Source: CALCKU01 sp964534845 (GTDB lineage Bacteria > Pseudomonadota > Alphaproteobacteria > Caulobacterales > Maricaulaceae). Taken from it: a DNA stretch of 62,109 nt. Where the stretch lies: assembly GCA_964534845.1 (NCBI GenBank), contig CAZHPV010000010.1, positions 1 to 62,109 of the forward strand, given 5' to 3'. Under the pieces are notes generated by a model that was not told the origin of the DNA, did no database searches, and saw only the letters and a program-made list of their open reading frames with translations. Position 1 is the first letter of the stretch, and the number at the start of each line of letters is the position of its first letter. Below are positions 8,635 to 18,266 of the stretch, in pieces. Made by a program: the position numbers and the translations under genes.

Positions 8635-9688
8635 GCGCGTTTTGGATATGTTTTCCTATCCAGTCCCCAACGTCAGAGGTTGTTAAACGCCCACCCAAAT
8701 CCCCTGTGACTGCGCTGTTTTCGAGCGCGGCTTCAATGGCGGTTTCAATAGCGGCGGCCTCTTGGCTTAAGCCAAATGACAGATTAAGCATCCAGCTCGC
8801 CGATAAAATCATCGCTAAGGGATTGGCTTTTCCTTGGCCGGCAATATCCGGGGCGCTGCCATGAATGGGTTCATACATGCCCAGCGTCCCGTCAGAAACG
8901 GACGCAGACGGGATAACACCCATAGACCCTGCCAAAACAGAAGCTTCGTCTGTGAGGATGTCGCCAAACATGTTTTCTGTCAGCACCACATCAAAGCTTT
9001 GGGCCTTGGTCAACATATGCATGGTCATGGCATCAACAAGTAAGTGCTCAAGCTCGACTTCGGGATATCGCGCGGCGACTTTATTGACAGTTTCGCGCCA
9101 TAGTCGTGACGTTTCCAAAACATTGGACTTATCGACACTGGTGACTTTTTTGCGTCGCGTCATGGCAAGCTCAAAAGCCTTGATCGCAATACGTTCGACT
9201 TCCGCCTCGGAATATCGGCACTCATCATAAGCGCCTAAATTGTCACGGCCCTTTTTGCCAAAATAAATGCCGCCTGTGAGCTCGCGCATGACAATAAAGT
9301 CTGTACCCTCTAAGCGTTCACGTTTTAGCGGCGCATGATCCAGCAGGGCAGGATAAGGTTTGCAAGGTCGGATGTTAGCATAGAGGTTTAAGTTTTTGCG
9401 CAAGGGCAGTAGCGACCCAAGTTCTGGCCGATCTGAGCCTTTTAAGTGGTCCCATTTAGGCCCGCCAACAGCGCCGAGTAAAATAGCGCCTGTTTTCTCA
9501 CATGAAGCAAAGGTCGCATCAGGCAGAGGTGTGCCCTGCGCATCAATAGCTGCGCCGCCAATAAGATGAAATTCAGGCGCGAGCGTATGGGAAAATGTCT
9601 CCGCAACCGCTTCCAGCACAGTCATGGCGGCAGCGCCAACTTCTGGGCCAATACCGTCACCGGGGAGGTAGGTGAAATTGATGTTCAT
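8627..9688 (-). CDS. leuB: 3-isopropylmalate dehydrogenase
   Basis: A 353-residue NAD-dependent decarboxylating dehydrogenase of leucine synthesis. Recognised from LPGDGIGPEV at the N-terminus, the substrate-binding segment with LLPLRKNLNLYANIRP, the ELTGGIYFG motif, and the cofactor-side NMFGDILTDEAS and EPIHGSAPDIAGQG motifs. Its start overlaps leuD's stop in an ATGA junction, and its end overlaps ilvA. Length is normal for LeuB (350-360). Confidence 0.96.
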   Translation of the reverse strand: MNINFTYLPGDGIGPEVGAAAMTVLEAVAETFSHTLAPEFHLIGGAAIDAQGTPLPDATFASCEKTGAILLGAVGGPKWDHLKGSDRPELGSLLPLRKNLNLYANIRPCKPYPALLDHAPLKRERLEGTDFIVMRELTGGIYFGKKGRDNLGAYDECRYSEAEVERIAIKAFELAMTRRKKVTSVDKSNVLETSRLWRETVNKVAARYPEVELEHLLVDAMTMHMLTKAQSFDVVLTENMFGDILTDEASVLAGSMGVIPSASVSDGTLGMYEPIHGSAPDIAGQGKANPLAMILSASWMLNLSFGLSQEAAAIETAIEAALENSAVTGDLGGRLTTSDVGDWIGKHIQNAHV

Positions 9689-10263
9689 TTTGTGCTTTCA
9701 TATTCCGCAATTGCGGCGTCTTGATTTTCAAGATAACCCATCTCGTCTACGCCTTCCATCAAGCAGTAACGCGAAAAAGCATCCACTTCAAAGCTGTATG
9801 TTCCGCCATTGCGGGGCAGGTGCACTTCACAGCTTTCAAGATCAACCGTAATTTCCGCACCGGGATTATCCAATAACCATTGATGGGCGCGCGGGTCTAT
9901 TACAATTGGCAAGAGGCCGTTCTTTAGCGAATTTCCCTTGAAAATATCGGCGATTTCGGAGCTGATTACGACCCTAAAGCCGTAATCCGTGAGGCCCCAA
10001 GGCGCATGTTCGCGGGATGAACCACAGCCGAAATTATGTCCCGCGACGAGTATTTCACAGGCCTTGCCTGCGCCGCTATTTAATTCATGATCTGTCAATT
10101 CGCCATTTTCATCATAGCGCAAATTTGCAAAGACATGTTCGCCAAGACCAGCCTTTGTCGTCATGGATAGAAATTTAGCCGGCATGATCTGGTCTGTGTC
10201 AATATTTGTCATAGGCAGCACGATTGTGCGGGATGTGACTGTGTGTAACGGCTTGAAGGTCAT
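9685..10263 (-). CDS. leuD: 3-isopropylmalate dehydratase, small subunit
   Basis: A 192-residue swivel-domain subunit that pairs with LeuC to isomerise 2- to 3-isopropylmalate. It shows MTNIDTDQIMPAKFL at the N-terminal part and the active-site loop HNFGCGSSREHAPWGL, both hallmarks of LeuD. It overlaps leuC by four bases upstream and leuB by four bases downstream (ATGA junctions), which favours equal expression of the two subunits. Nothing odd. Confidence 0.96.
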   Translation of the reverse strand: MTFKPLHTVTSRTIVLPMTNIDTDQIMPAKFLSMTTKAGLGEHVFANLRYDENGELTDHELNSGAGKACEILVAGHNFGCGSSREHAPWGLTDYGFRVVISSEIADIFKGNSLKNGLLPIVIDPRAHQWLLDNPGAEITVDLESCEVHLPRNGGTYSFEVDAFSRYCLMEGVDEMGYLENQDAAIAEYESTK

Positions 10264-11675
10264 GCTACGCTCTCCACGCGTCGTGGGTCGGTAATCACAC
10301 CGTTAATCGCTGTGGCGGCGGCTGTTTCAGGTGAGGCCAGAACAGTGCGTACACCCGGACCCTGACGGCCCATAAAATTCCGATTAGATGTCGAGACAAC
10401 GAGATCACCCGGCGCTCCAATATCGCCGTTCATGCCAAGACACATAGAACATCCCGCTTCGCGCCATTCGGCACCCGCTGTTGTGAAAATTTTATCAAGA
10501 CCTTCCTCTTCGGCCAAGGCTTTCGTAATGCCAGAACCGGGAACAATAATGGTTGTGAGGGCCACTTTCTTGCCGTTTAAAATGGCGGCAGCGGCGCGCA
10601 GGTCTTCCAAACGTGAATTTGTGCAAGAGCCGATAAAGACCTTATCAGCCTTGGTTCCCGCAATCGCCTGACCGGCATTTAGGCCCATATAGTCGAGGGC
10701 TTTCTGGTCGGTTTCATTGGCGGCTTTGGGGATAAGGCTATCAATCGGTATGCCCATGCCGGGATGGGTCCCGTAAGTCACCATGGGTTTAATGTCTTCG
10801 GCGCGAAGTGTGACTTCTTTGTCAAATTTTGCATCCGGTTCTGTACGTAGGGATAGCCAATCCTCGCAAGCGGCTGCGAAAGCTCCGTTTTCCACATCGG
10901 GGGCATGTTTGCGCCCCTTTATATAGTCGAACGTCGTTTGGTCCGGGCCGACCATGCCGCAACGTGCGCCGGCCTCGATGGACATATTACAGACGGTCAT
11001 ACGGCCCTGCATGCTCATGTCTTCAAAAACATTGCCGCGATATTCAAGCGCGTATCCTGTCCCGCCGCCAATACCTATTTTGGCAATGATGGCGAGAATA
11101 ACGTCTTTGGGGGTTACGCCGTCTTGCAGCTGCCCGTTGACAGTGATTGCCATTGTTTTGGGTTTGCGCATGAGTAGGGATTGGTTGGCCAGCACGTGGC
11201 CGACTTGTGTCGTGCCGATACCAAAGGCTATCGCGCCAAATGCGCCGTGCGTACTGGTATGGCTATCGCCGCACACAATCGTCATGCCGGGCTGGGTTGC
11301 GCCAAGTTCTGGCCCCATAACATGGACGATGCCGCGATTTTCGCTCTCCCAGCTATGGGTCTCAATCCCGTGTTCCTTTGCGTTTTCGAGCAAAGTGGCT
11401 ACCTGATCTTTGGCAGCCTGCGTATGATAGGCAGGCGAGCCGTCCGCGTTTCGGCGCGTCGGGGTTGAGTGGTCAATCGTCGCGAGTGTTCGGTCCGGCC
11501 TGCGCACTTTTAGCCCGCGTTCACGCAGAACTGTGAAAGCTTGCGGGGTTGTCACCTCATGGATGAGATGAAGGTCGATATAAAAAATCGCAGGACGATC
11601 CGGCGTTTCAGGAACGACGATATGGCGCTCCCAGACTTTATCGAAGAGTGTTTTAGGTGTGTGTGTTTGGGGCAT
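10260..11675 (-). CDS. leuC: 3-isopropylmalate dehydratase, large subunit
   Basis: A 471-residue aconitase-family subunit carrying the [4Fe-4S] cluster. The three cluster ligands are visible: Cys351 in FIGSCTNSRLEDLR, and Cys409 and Cys412 in GCSMCLGMN. Other family signs are TIDHSTPT, ENRGIVHVMGPELG and CGDSHTSTHGAFGA. The start overlaps the leuA stop by a single base, and the end overlaps leuD by four, so it is coupled within the leu part of the operon. Confidence 0.97.
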   Translation of the reverse strand: MPQTHTPKTLFDKVWERHIVVPETPDRPAIFYIDLHLIHEVTTPQAFTVLRERGLKVRRPDRTLATIDHSTPTRRNADGSPAYHTQAAKDQVATLLENAKEHGIETHSWESENRGIVHVMGPELGATQPGMTIVCGDSHTSTHGAFGAIAFGIGTTQVGHVLANQSLLMRKPKTMAITVNGQLQDGVTPKDVILAIIAKIGIGGGTGYALEYRGNVFEDMSMQGRMTVCNMSIEAGARCGMVGPDQTTFDYIKGRKHAPDVENGAFAAACEDWLSLRTEPDAKFDKEVTLRAEDIKPMVTYGTHPGMGIPIDSLIPKAANETDQKALDYMGLNAGQAIAGTKADKVFIGSCTNSRLEDLRAAAAILNGKKVALTTIIVPGSGITKALAEEEGLDKIFTTAGAEWREAGCSMCLGMNGDIGAPGDLVVSTSNRNFMGRQGPGVRTVLASPETAAATAINGVITDPRRVESVA

Positions 11676-13222
11676 TAGTGCTGCGCCGCGATGGAGGCTT
11701 GTCTCACCGCGCGCCTTTCAATTCTGTTGATCACGTCCAAATAGGCTTTGGCACTGGCCAGCACAGTATCAGTACTGGCCCCGCGGCCCTGATAACTTTC
11801 AAATTCGGTCGATACGCGAACAGTGGCCTCGGCCATAGCATCCTCGCCGCCAGAGACAGATTGAACACCGAAATGTTCCAACGTCATCGGCGTTTCTGTG
11901 ATTTGTGAAATCGCATCAAAGACGGCATTCATCGGCCCGGAGGCGGATGAGACTTTTTCGCGTTCGCGTCCGTCTTCGTGCAATAGACGAATAGTCGCCT
12001 GTGGATCCCGATTATCGTCAGAACCTGCCGAGACATAAAGCGACTTGATTTTCCACGGCCCCTGCGTGCCAATGGCTTCGCCTAAAATAAGGGCTTCCAG
12101 ATCGGCGTCAAAGACTTCTTTTTTTGAGTCGGCTAAGGCTTTAAAAGCTACGAAAACCGATTGAAGTTGATTATCAGATAACTCGAACCCCAGCTTGGAG
12201 GCGCGGCTCTTAAGAGCGGCGCGGCCTGAATGTTTGCCCAGCACAAGATTATCCGTAGACACACCGACATCTTCGGGTTTCATGATCTCATAGGTTTCCC
12301 GGTTTGCCAAAACGCCGTGTTGGTGAATACCGCTTTCATGGGCAAAGGCATTTTTGCCGACAATGGCTTTATTGCGTGGTACGGGATTACCTGTCAGCGT
12401 GGCCAGCAATTTCGAGGCGGCGTAAATGCCTTGCGTTTTTATGCCTGTAGACAGGCCAAAGAAATCCTTGCGCGTATTGAGTGCCATAACGACTTCTTCT
12501 GTGGCGCAATTACCAGCGCGTTCGCCTATACCGTTAAGCGCACATTCGATTTGCCGCGCCCCGCCGCGCACAGCTGCCAAGGAATTGGCAACAGCCAAGC
12601 CCAGATCATCGTGACAATGGGCAGAGAAAACCGCCCTGTCCGCGCCTTCCACTTCAGTCGTCAAAAACTGGAATAAATCCTGTATTTCCTCCGGTGTGGT
12701 GTAGCCTACGGTGTCGGGGATGTTGATCGTTTTAGCTCCTGCCTTAATCGCAGCCTCAACCACGCGTTTAAGATAATCGCGTTCGGTTCTGATGGCGTCT
12801 TCACAGGAAAACTCCACATCATCTGTATATTGGCGCGCCAGTTCAATTCCCTCTATGGCCCGGCGGACGATTTCGTCCTTGGACATTTTTAGTTTGAACT
12901 CGCGGTGTAGGGGCGAAGTGGCAATGAAAGTATGGATCCGACCAGACTTGGCGGGCTTTATCGCTTCACCGCTGGCCCGTATATCGCCTTCATTACAGCG
13001 AGCAAGAGAGCATATCGTGCTGTCCTTTACCATTTCGGCAATGGCTTTAATCGCGTCGAAATCCCCCGGAGAGGCGGCGGCAAAACCAGCCTCGATCACG
13101 TCAACCCCGAGGCCTTCCAAGGCTTCGGCCATGGCCATTTTTTGGCCTGATGTCATGGAAAAGCCGGGCGCCTGTTCGCCGTCGCGTAAGGTCGTATCAA
13201 ATATTTTTACATGGTTTGTCAT
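11675..13222 (-). CDS. leuA: 2-isopropylmalate synthase
   Basis: A 515-residue enzyme committing 2-oxoisovalerate and acetyl-CoA to leucine. The N-terminal TIM barrel shows FDTTLRDGEQAPG (metal-binding Asp) and the AHCHDDLGLAVAN metal motif, with the GIGERAGNC segment after it. From about residue 385 to 505 a LeuA allosteric domain is present, so leucine feedback control is expected. It lies 43 bases after the short ALS regulatory subunit. That joint is the largest gap inside the run and shows no terminator, so one transcript is likely. Confidence 0.96.
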   Translation of the reverse strand: MTNHVKIFDTTLRDGEQAPGFSMTSGQKMAMAEALEGLGVDVIEAGFAAASPGDFDAIKAIAEMVKDSTICSLARCNEGDIRASGEAIKPAKSGRIHTFIATSPLHREFKLKMSKDEIVRRAIEGIELARQYTDDVEFSCEDAIRTERDYLKRVVEAAIKAGAKTINIPDTVGYTTPEEIQDLFQFLTTEVEGADRAVFSAHCHDDLGLAVANSLAAVRGGARQIECALNGIGERAGNCATEEVVMALNTRKDFFGLSTGIKTQGIYAASKLLATLTGNPVPRNKAIVGKNAFAHESGIHQHGVLANRETYEIMKPEDVGVSTDNLVLGKHSGRAALKSRASKLGFELSDNQLQSVFVAFKALADSKKEVFDADLEALILGEAIGTQGPWKIKSLYVSAGSDDNRDPQATIRLLHEDGREREKVSSASGPMNAVFDAISQITETPMTLEHFGVQSVSGGEDAMAEATVRVSTEFESYQGRGASTDTVLASAKAYLDVINRIERRAVRQASIAAQH

Positions 13223-13265
13223 AATTTATCTCATTTCTGTGTGTTTGGAAATGAGGGGGAGGCCG

Positions 13266-13568
13266 CTAGGCCCTTTCCGCTCTTTTACGTCGTCCCACTT
13301 TTTCGGCTGAGACGACGTTGTAAAGTCGCTCCAGCTGTTTGCATAATGTATCCAGATTACTCGGCCCGCCCGTATCCTCGATATGGACAAGCAAGTCGAA
13401 ATCACCGTCCACGCGTTGTGTGCAGTGTACGTCGCGGTAGTCATAACCGCGCCGCTCTATTGTGCCGAGCGCACGAATAAGCGTGCCGGACACATCGTGG
13501 AGGACAATCTTAAGCTTGCCCTGAACGCCCGAAGGCTCGAAAGTTTTATCGCGTTGTAATTCGGTCAT
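13266..13568 (-). CDS. Short ACT-domain acetolactate synthase regulatory subunit (IlvM-like)
   Basis: About 100 residues, mostly a single ACT fold (KLKIVLHDVSGTLIRALGTIERRGYDYRDV then a FDLLVHIED strand). Its place, two genes after the ALS large subunit and before leuA, makes it the likely small (regulatory) subunit. It is far shorter than the usual alphaproteobacterial IlvH/IlvN (about 160-190 residues with a second C-terminal domain) and nearer in size to enterobacterial IlvM. The frame opens further upstream to 13649, but ATG 13568 overlaps the previous stop in an ATGA junction, so I take that. Family assignment rests on the ACT pattern and on context. Confidence 0.75.
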   Translation of the reverse strand: MTELQRDKTFEPSGVQGKLKIVLHDVSGTLIRALGTIERRGYDYRDVHCTQRVDGDFDLLVHIEDTGGPSNLDTLCKQLERLYNVVSAEKVGRRKRAERA

Positions 13569-13777
13569 TTCATCAATGCCTTCCCATATTTCAGGCTTAG
13601 CATGCCTCCAAAAATCAATATAACTCCACTGAGTGAAGGTAAAATCCAAGCCATAAACTTTGCATCTTGCTCATGCGTGTAGTTTAAAATGGCTTGCAAA
13701 GCTGCAACCCCTAAAAAAGCACCTAAAACTAATACTGTGAGTCCAATGGCGAGCAAAAAGTAATGTCCAGTTTTCAC
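13565..13777 (-). CDS. Small two-helix membrane protein inside the ilv-leu operon
   Basis: A 70-residue protein with two hydrophobic segments (about 6-31 and 42-62), ending in a basic YGKALMK tail. It starts with GTG directly after the ilvI stop (TAG then GTG with no gap) and ends in an ATGA overlap with the ACT gene, so tight coupling argues that it is really translated. I do not recognise a family. The same bases in another frame encode the upstream extension of the ACT gene, which is not favoured. Its position between the catalytic and regulatory subunits of acetolactate synthase is unusual; a role in membrane association or merely an inserted gene are both open. Confidence 0.65.
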   Translation of the reverse strand: MKTGHYFLLAIGLTVLVLGAFLGVAALQAILNYTHEQDAKFMAWILPSLSGVILIFGGMLSLKYGKALMK

Positions 13778-15490
13778 CTACCGCTCCATCATATCCGCAT
13801 TGCTGCGTCCGGGGGGGACAAGCGGCCAGACATTTTCTGCGGTGTCGATTTTAACATGCATTAAGATCGGGCCTTTGGCCGCCAATAATCTATCAATACC
13901 CGCATCGACCTCTTTGCGCTGGTTCACTGTGAAAGCCTCAATCTGGAAAGCTTTGGCGACCGCAGCGAAATCGGGATTATCATCCAGATTGACCTCGGAA
14001 TAGTTTTTCTCGAAAAAGACTTCCTGCCACTGGCGCACCATGCCGAGTGCGGAATTATCCAGCAGCACGATTTTTAGCGGGATGTCATACCGATATAATG
14101 TCGCAAGCTCTTGTATATTCATCATGATCGAGCCGTCACCCGACACCGTAATCACAGTGCGCTCAGGCGCGCCGAGCTTGGCCCCAAGGCCAGCAGGCAA
14201 ACCAAAACCCATCGTGCCCAGACCTCCAGAGGTAATATGGTCTTTCGGGTCATCGAAATAGCAATGCTGGGCGACCCACATCTGGTGCTGGCCAACATCA
14301 CAGGTAATGATCGCGCTATCAGGGGCTTTACGCGAGAGATCATATAAAAGCTTGGGCGCGTAAACGCCTGTGCCGGGGGCGTCATAATCCCACGCATGCT
14401 CAGCGCGGCGTGCGTAACAAAGCTTGCGCCAAGCCTCGCACTCCGACGAGCCGGGATCAAGCGCGGCGAGGTTCTTCTTGAGGCTACCATCCAGAAAAAC
14501 ATCTGTTTTGCGCAGCTTGTTAATTTCGGCAATATCAATATCCATATGGATGACTTTGGCATGGGGAGCAAAAGTATCGAGCTTGCCTGTTGCGCGGTCA
14601 TCAAAGCGCGCGCCTGCCACGATAAGCAGATCACATTCTTGCACCGCGTAATTGGCCGCTTTTAATCCGTGCATGCCTAACATGCCGAGGAATTGCGGGT
14701 GATCAGAGGGTAAGGAACCCAGCCCTTTAAGGGTTGAGACAACGGGGATATTGGTGCGCTCGACAAGGTCGCGCAATTCTTTAACGCCGTCGCCTTGGGC
14801 GATACCCCCGCCAATATAAAAGAGGGGCTTCTTAGCTGCTTTTATAAGCTCTTCGGCTTTAGAGAAATAATCAGATTGGCCCATTTCCGGCTTTTGCTTG
14901 GGGTAAGGCCGCCATTTATGACGGTCTGTGGTGAGGGCATTGGCCACGTCTTTGGGCAAATCAATCAGCACGGGCCCGGGCCGGCCTTCCGCGGCAATGA
15001 AATAGGCCTCGGCCACCATGCCCGGAATGTCGGCAGGGTCGCGTGCAATATAGCTATGTTTGACGATAGGCAGAGTGATGCCCATGATGTCGACTTCTTG
15101 GAAAGCATCCGTTCCCATAAGGTTAGTGGGAACTTGACCCGTTACAAACACAACGGGCACGCTATCCATATAGGCATCGGCAATCGCGGTGACGAGATTG
15201 GTAGCTCCGGGGCCAGACGTAGCAAAGGCCGTGCCCGTTTTACCGGTCGCACGGGCATAGCCGATAGCCGCCATGCCGCAGCCTTGTTCATGGCGGCACA
15301 GAATATGGTTTAAGGTTTTTATTCTGGGTAGCACATCATAGACGGGCATGATGGCCCCGCCCGGATAACCGAAGATCGTGTCCACGCCTTGGGCGGCAAT
15401 GGCTTCCAGCAAAAGCTGGGCACCGGATTTAGGCGCCCGGTCTTCGATGATCTCGGTTTGTTGTCGCTCAAATTGTGTCGCTGTGGTCAT
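13778..15490 (-). CDS. ilvI: Acetolactate synthase, large (catalytic) subunit
   Basis: A 570-residue ThDP enzyme making acetolactate and acetohydroxybutanoate for Val/Leu and Ile. Seen in order: the N-terminal ThDP domain with GYPGGAIMPVYD and the catalytic Glu in RHEQGCGMAAIGYARATG, the FAD-binding middle domain, and the C-terminal GDGSIMMNIQELATL followed by LLDNSALGMVRQWQ, which together form the ThDP/Mg site. The biosynthetic AHAS type is clear from the FAD-domain layout and the context. It lies 37 bases after ilvC. The symbol ilvI is used for the large subunit; ilvB would serve equally. Confidence 0.96.
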   Translation of the reverse strand: MTTATQFERQQTEIIEDRAPKSGAQLLLEAIAAQGVDTIFGYPGGAIMPVYDVLPRIKTLNHILCRHEQGCGMAAIGYARATGKTGTAFATSGPGATNLVTAIADAYMDSVPVVFVTGQVPTNLMGTDAFQEVDIMGITLPIVKHSYIARDPADIPGMVAEAYFIAAEGRPGPVLIDLPKDVANALTTDRHKWRPYPKQKPEMGQSDYFSKAEELIKAAKKPLFYIGGGIAQGDGVKELRDLVERTNIPVVSTLKGLGSLPSDHPQFLGMLGMHGLKAANYAVQECDLLIVAGARFDDRATGKLDTFAPHAKVIHMDIDIAEINKLRKTDVFLDGSLKKNLAALDPGSSECEAWRKLCYARRAEHAWDYDAPGTGVYAPKLLYDLSRKAPDSAIITCDVGQHQMWVAQHCYFDDPKDHITSGGLGTMGFGLPAGLGAKLGAPERTVITVSGDGSIMMNIQELATLYRYDIPLKIVLLDNSALGMVRQWQEVFFEKNYSEVNLDDNPDFAAVAKAFQIEAFTVNQRKEVDAGIDRLLAAKGPILMHVKIDTAENVWPLVPPGRSNADMMER

Positions 15491-15527
15491 GGGTTTATCC
15501 TGAAGGTTACGTATTTGAAACGCGTGC

Positions 15528-16556
15528 TTAGTTCACGTCTTTATCGATGATTTTATTGGCGGCAATCCACGGCATCATTTCGCGCAGGCTGGACCCAATC
15601 TGTTCGATCTGGTGGGCTTCCATATTGCGGCGACGCGCCGTCATGCTTGGATAGCCAAGCGCGCCCTCCTGAATAAAGGATTTGGCGTAATCACCGTTCT
15701 GGATGTTTTTAAGGGCTGTGCGCATAGCTTCGCGCGAGCTGTCATTTACAACTGCTTCACCTGTAACATATTCGCCGTATTCGGCATTGTTACTAATCGA
15801 GTAATTCATATTGGCGATGCCGCCTTCATAGATCAAATCCACGATCAGCTTGGTTTCATGCAAACATTCAAAATAGGCCAGCTCAGCCGGGTAACCCGCT
15901 TCAACCAAAGTCTCAAAACCCATTTTAATCAACTCGACAACACCGCCGCAAAGCACAGCCTGTTCCCCGAAGAGGTCTGTTTCGGTTTCGTCCTTAAAGG
16001 TCGTATGAATGATCGCAGTGCGTCCACCACCAATGGCAGAGGCGTAGGATTTGGCAAGCTCTAGGGCAAAGCCTGAATTGGCGTCTTGAGCTATCGCGAT
16101 CAGGTCAGGAATGCCGCGTCCATTGACAAATTCATTGCGAACTGTGTGGCCGGGAGCTTTGGGGGCGATCATAATGACATCAAGGTCACGGCGCGGCGCG
16201 ATTTGTCCGTAATGAATGGCAAAGCCGTGTCCAAAGGCAAGGGCTGCACCGTCTTTTATATTGGGCTCAATGTCTTCGCGGTAAATTTTGGCTTGTAATT
16301 CGTCAGGCGTAAGTACCATGACAACATCGGCCCCTTTTACGGCGTCTGCTGTGGCCTTGCTTTTTAAGCCGTCCGCTTTGACTTTCTTATTTGTAGAGCT
16401 ATCCGGGCGCAGGCCGACAACAACATCAACCCCGCTATCTTTGAGGTTTAGCGCATGGGCACGGCCTTGGGAGCCATACCCTAAAATGGCGACTTTCTTC
16501 TTTTTTATGATCGAGAGATCGCAATCTTTATCGTAATAAATATCAAGAGATGACAT
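15528..16556 (-). CDS. ilvC: Ketol-acid reductoisomerase (NADP)
   Basis: A 342-residue class I enzyme that rearranges and reduces acetolactate to dihydroxyisovalerate. The N-terminal NADPH fold reads VAILGYGSQGRAHALNL; the metal and substrate Asp/Glu residues sit in the helical C-terminal half (DETETDLFGEQ and ECLHETKLIVDLIYEGG). The open frame extends 43 codons upstream into ilvD, but ATG 16556 has AAGGAA at good spacing and gives the standard MSSLDIYYDKD start. That ribosome site overlaps the ilvD stop, with only ten bases between genes. Confidence 0.97.
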   Translation of the reverse strand: MSSLDIYYDKDCDLSIIKKKKVAILGYGSQGRAHALNLKDSGVDVVVGLRPDSSTNKKVKADGLKSKATADAVKGADVVMVLTPDELQAKIYREDIEPNIKDGAALAFGHGFAIHYGQIAPRRDLDVIMIAPKAPGHTVRNEFVNGRGIPDLIAIAQDANSGFALELAKSYASAIGGGRTAIIHTTFKDETETDLFGEQAVLCGGVVELIKMGFETLVEAGYPAELAYFECLHETKLIVDLIYEGGIANMNYSISNNAEYGEYVTGEAVVNDSSREAMRTALKNIQNGDYAKSFIQEGALGYPSMTARRRNMEAHQIEQIGSSLREMMPWIAANKIIDKDVN

Positions 16557-16566
16557 GTGAATTTCC

Positions 16567-18234
16567 TTAATTGTCAAATGGGAATGAGGTGACAGCCCCT
16601 TTGGAGGCACTGCCGACGAGTTTAGCATATTTGGCATAAGCGCCAGATGGATATTTAGGTTTGGGCGCGCGCCAGTTTTTAGCACGTGCTTTTAGGTCCG
16701 CTTTTACGTTAATTGTACGGGCTTCGACATCAATGGTAATGATGTCCCCGTCCTTAACAAATGCGATAGGCCCGCCATGGGCTGATTCAGGGGCAACATG
16801 CCCGATAACAAAGCCGTAAGAGGCCCCGGAAAACCGACCATCGGTAATCAAGGCGACATGATCGGCGAGGTCTTGGCCGACAAGGGCGGCTGTTACGCCG
16901 AGCATTTCGCGCATGCCGGGCCCTCCGCACGGGCCTTCATTGCGGATAATGACGACATCGCCTTTTTTGATACCGTTATTCTGTACGACCGCGAAACATT
17001 CTTCTTCGCTCTCAAAAACGCGGGCCGTGCCTTCAAAAAAGAGCGCGCCGTGACCTGCAAGTTTGACGACGCATCCCTCAGGAGCAAGGTCTCCGTAAAG
17101 AATACCATAGCCACCACGAGATTTCACAGGGTCTTTTATCGGCCTGACGACATCTTGGCCCGTTGTTTCTTTAGCCTTTGCAATTTCATCAAAGAGTGAG
17201 TGTCCCGTCACAGTCGGGTTATCCTTAATGCGCTTATCGGCGACAAGTCTTTGTCCGATAAGACCAGACCCGCCAGCGGCGTAAAGGTCATAGGCCATAT
17301 ATTTTCCGCCCGGTTTAAGGTCTCCAATAACGGGCGTCGTCCGAGAAATCTCATCAAAAATGTCAATATCGAAGCCCTTGATTTCAGCTTCTGACGCAAT
17401 AGCCAGCAAATGCAAAATCGCATTGGTTGACGCCGCCGTAGCCGATAGGGCGATGGCAGCGTTCATTAAAGCGGTATGGGTAATAATATCGCGAGGCAGT
17501 CGGTTGTTTTTAACGCACTCCACAACGGTATGTCCGGCTTTAAAGGCGCTCTCATTTTTATCTTCTGAAATAGCGGGTATGTCATTGGCTCCCATGGGGG
17601 ATAGTCCAAGAAAGGTCATAGCCATAGCCATGGAATTGGCCGTAAATTGACCCCCGCAAGCCCCCGCGCCCGGGCAGGCTGCTTTTTCAATCTCTTTTAA
17701 TTCGGCATCGTCAATCAGACCGGCTGCGCAGGCGCCGACCGCTTCAAATACATCCTGAACAGAGAGATCTTTACCTTTGTGATTACCGGGCATAATAGAC
17801 CCGCCGTAAAGCACAACTCCGGGAATATTCATCCGTGCCAAAGCCATAGCCGCCGCCGGTATTGTCTTGTCACAGGCAACCAGAATAATCACACCGTCAA
17901 GAGAGTGCCCTTTGACCGCCAGTTCAATTGAGTCGGCAATAACTTCCCGGGACATGAGCGAGGCCCGCATGCCTTCAGAGCCCATAGTAATCCCGTCAGA
18001 GACGGCGATTGAATTAAAATCAACGGGCGTGCCACCTGCGGCGCGAATGCCGGCCCGCACGGGTACGGCCAATTTGTCCAAATCCATATTGCACGGGCCC
18101 ATATTGGTCCACGTGTTGAATACGGCAATCATCGGGCCTTTGAAATTCTCGTCGTCCATGCCAGTCGCGCGCAACATCGCCCGCGCGGCAGCGCGACTTG
18201 GCCCTTTGACAATTGCATCAGATCGTTTGCTCAT
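16567..18234 (-). CDS. ilvD: Dihydroxy-acid dehydratase
   Basis: A 555-residue Fe-S dehydratase for the last shared step before transamination of Ile and Val. Cluster-region cysteines are seen at about Cys48 (NMGPCNMD), Cys121 (VACDKTIPA) and Cys193 (GAGACGGQFTANSM). An ATG at 18255 gives seven more residues but has no ribosome site; ATG 18234 (MSKRSDAIVKGPSRAAARAM) has CAGGAA at proper spacing, so I use it. It is the first enzyme gene of the run and sits about 30 bases after the attenuator-like terminator at 18267-18294. Confidence 0.96.
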   Translation of the reverse strand: MSKRSDAIVKGPSRAAARAMLRATGMDDENFKGPMIAVFNTWTNMGPCNMDLDKLAVPVRAGIRAAGGTPVDFNSIAVSDGITMGSEGMRASLMSREVIADSIELAVKGHSLDGVIILVACDKTIPAAAMALARMNIPGVVLYGGSIMPGNHKGKDLSVQDVFEAVGACAAGLIDDAELKEIEKAACPGAGACGGQFTANSMAMAMTFLGLSPMGANDIPAISEDKNESAFKAGHTVVECVKNNRLPRDIITHTALMNAAIALSATAASTNAILHLLAIASEAEIKGFDIDIFDEISRTTPVIGDLKPGGKYMAYDLYAAGGSGLIGQRLVADKRIKDNPTVTGHSLFDEIAKAKETTGQDVVRPIKDPVKSRGGYGILYGDLAPEGCVVKLAGHGALFFEGTARVFESEEECFAVVQNNGIKKGDVVIIRNEGPCGGPGMREMLGVTAALVGQDLADHVALITDGRFSGASYGFVIGHVAPESAHGGPIAFVKDGDIITIDVEARTINVKADLKARAKNWRAPKPKYPSGAYAKYAKLVGSASKGAVTSFPFDN

Positions 18235-18266
18235 TACATTCCTGTTTTTCTTCATTTAAGTGCCAT

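Noticed and set aside
13569..13649. 27-residue N-terminal extension of the ALS small subunit
   Set aside because: It overlaps the 70-aa membrane gene in another frame; the ATGA junction at 13568 is the better start.
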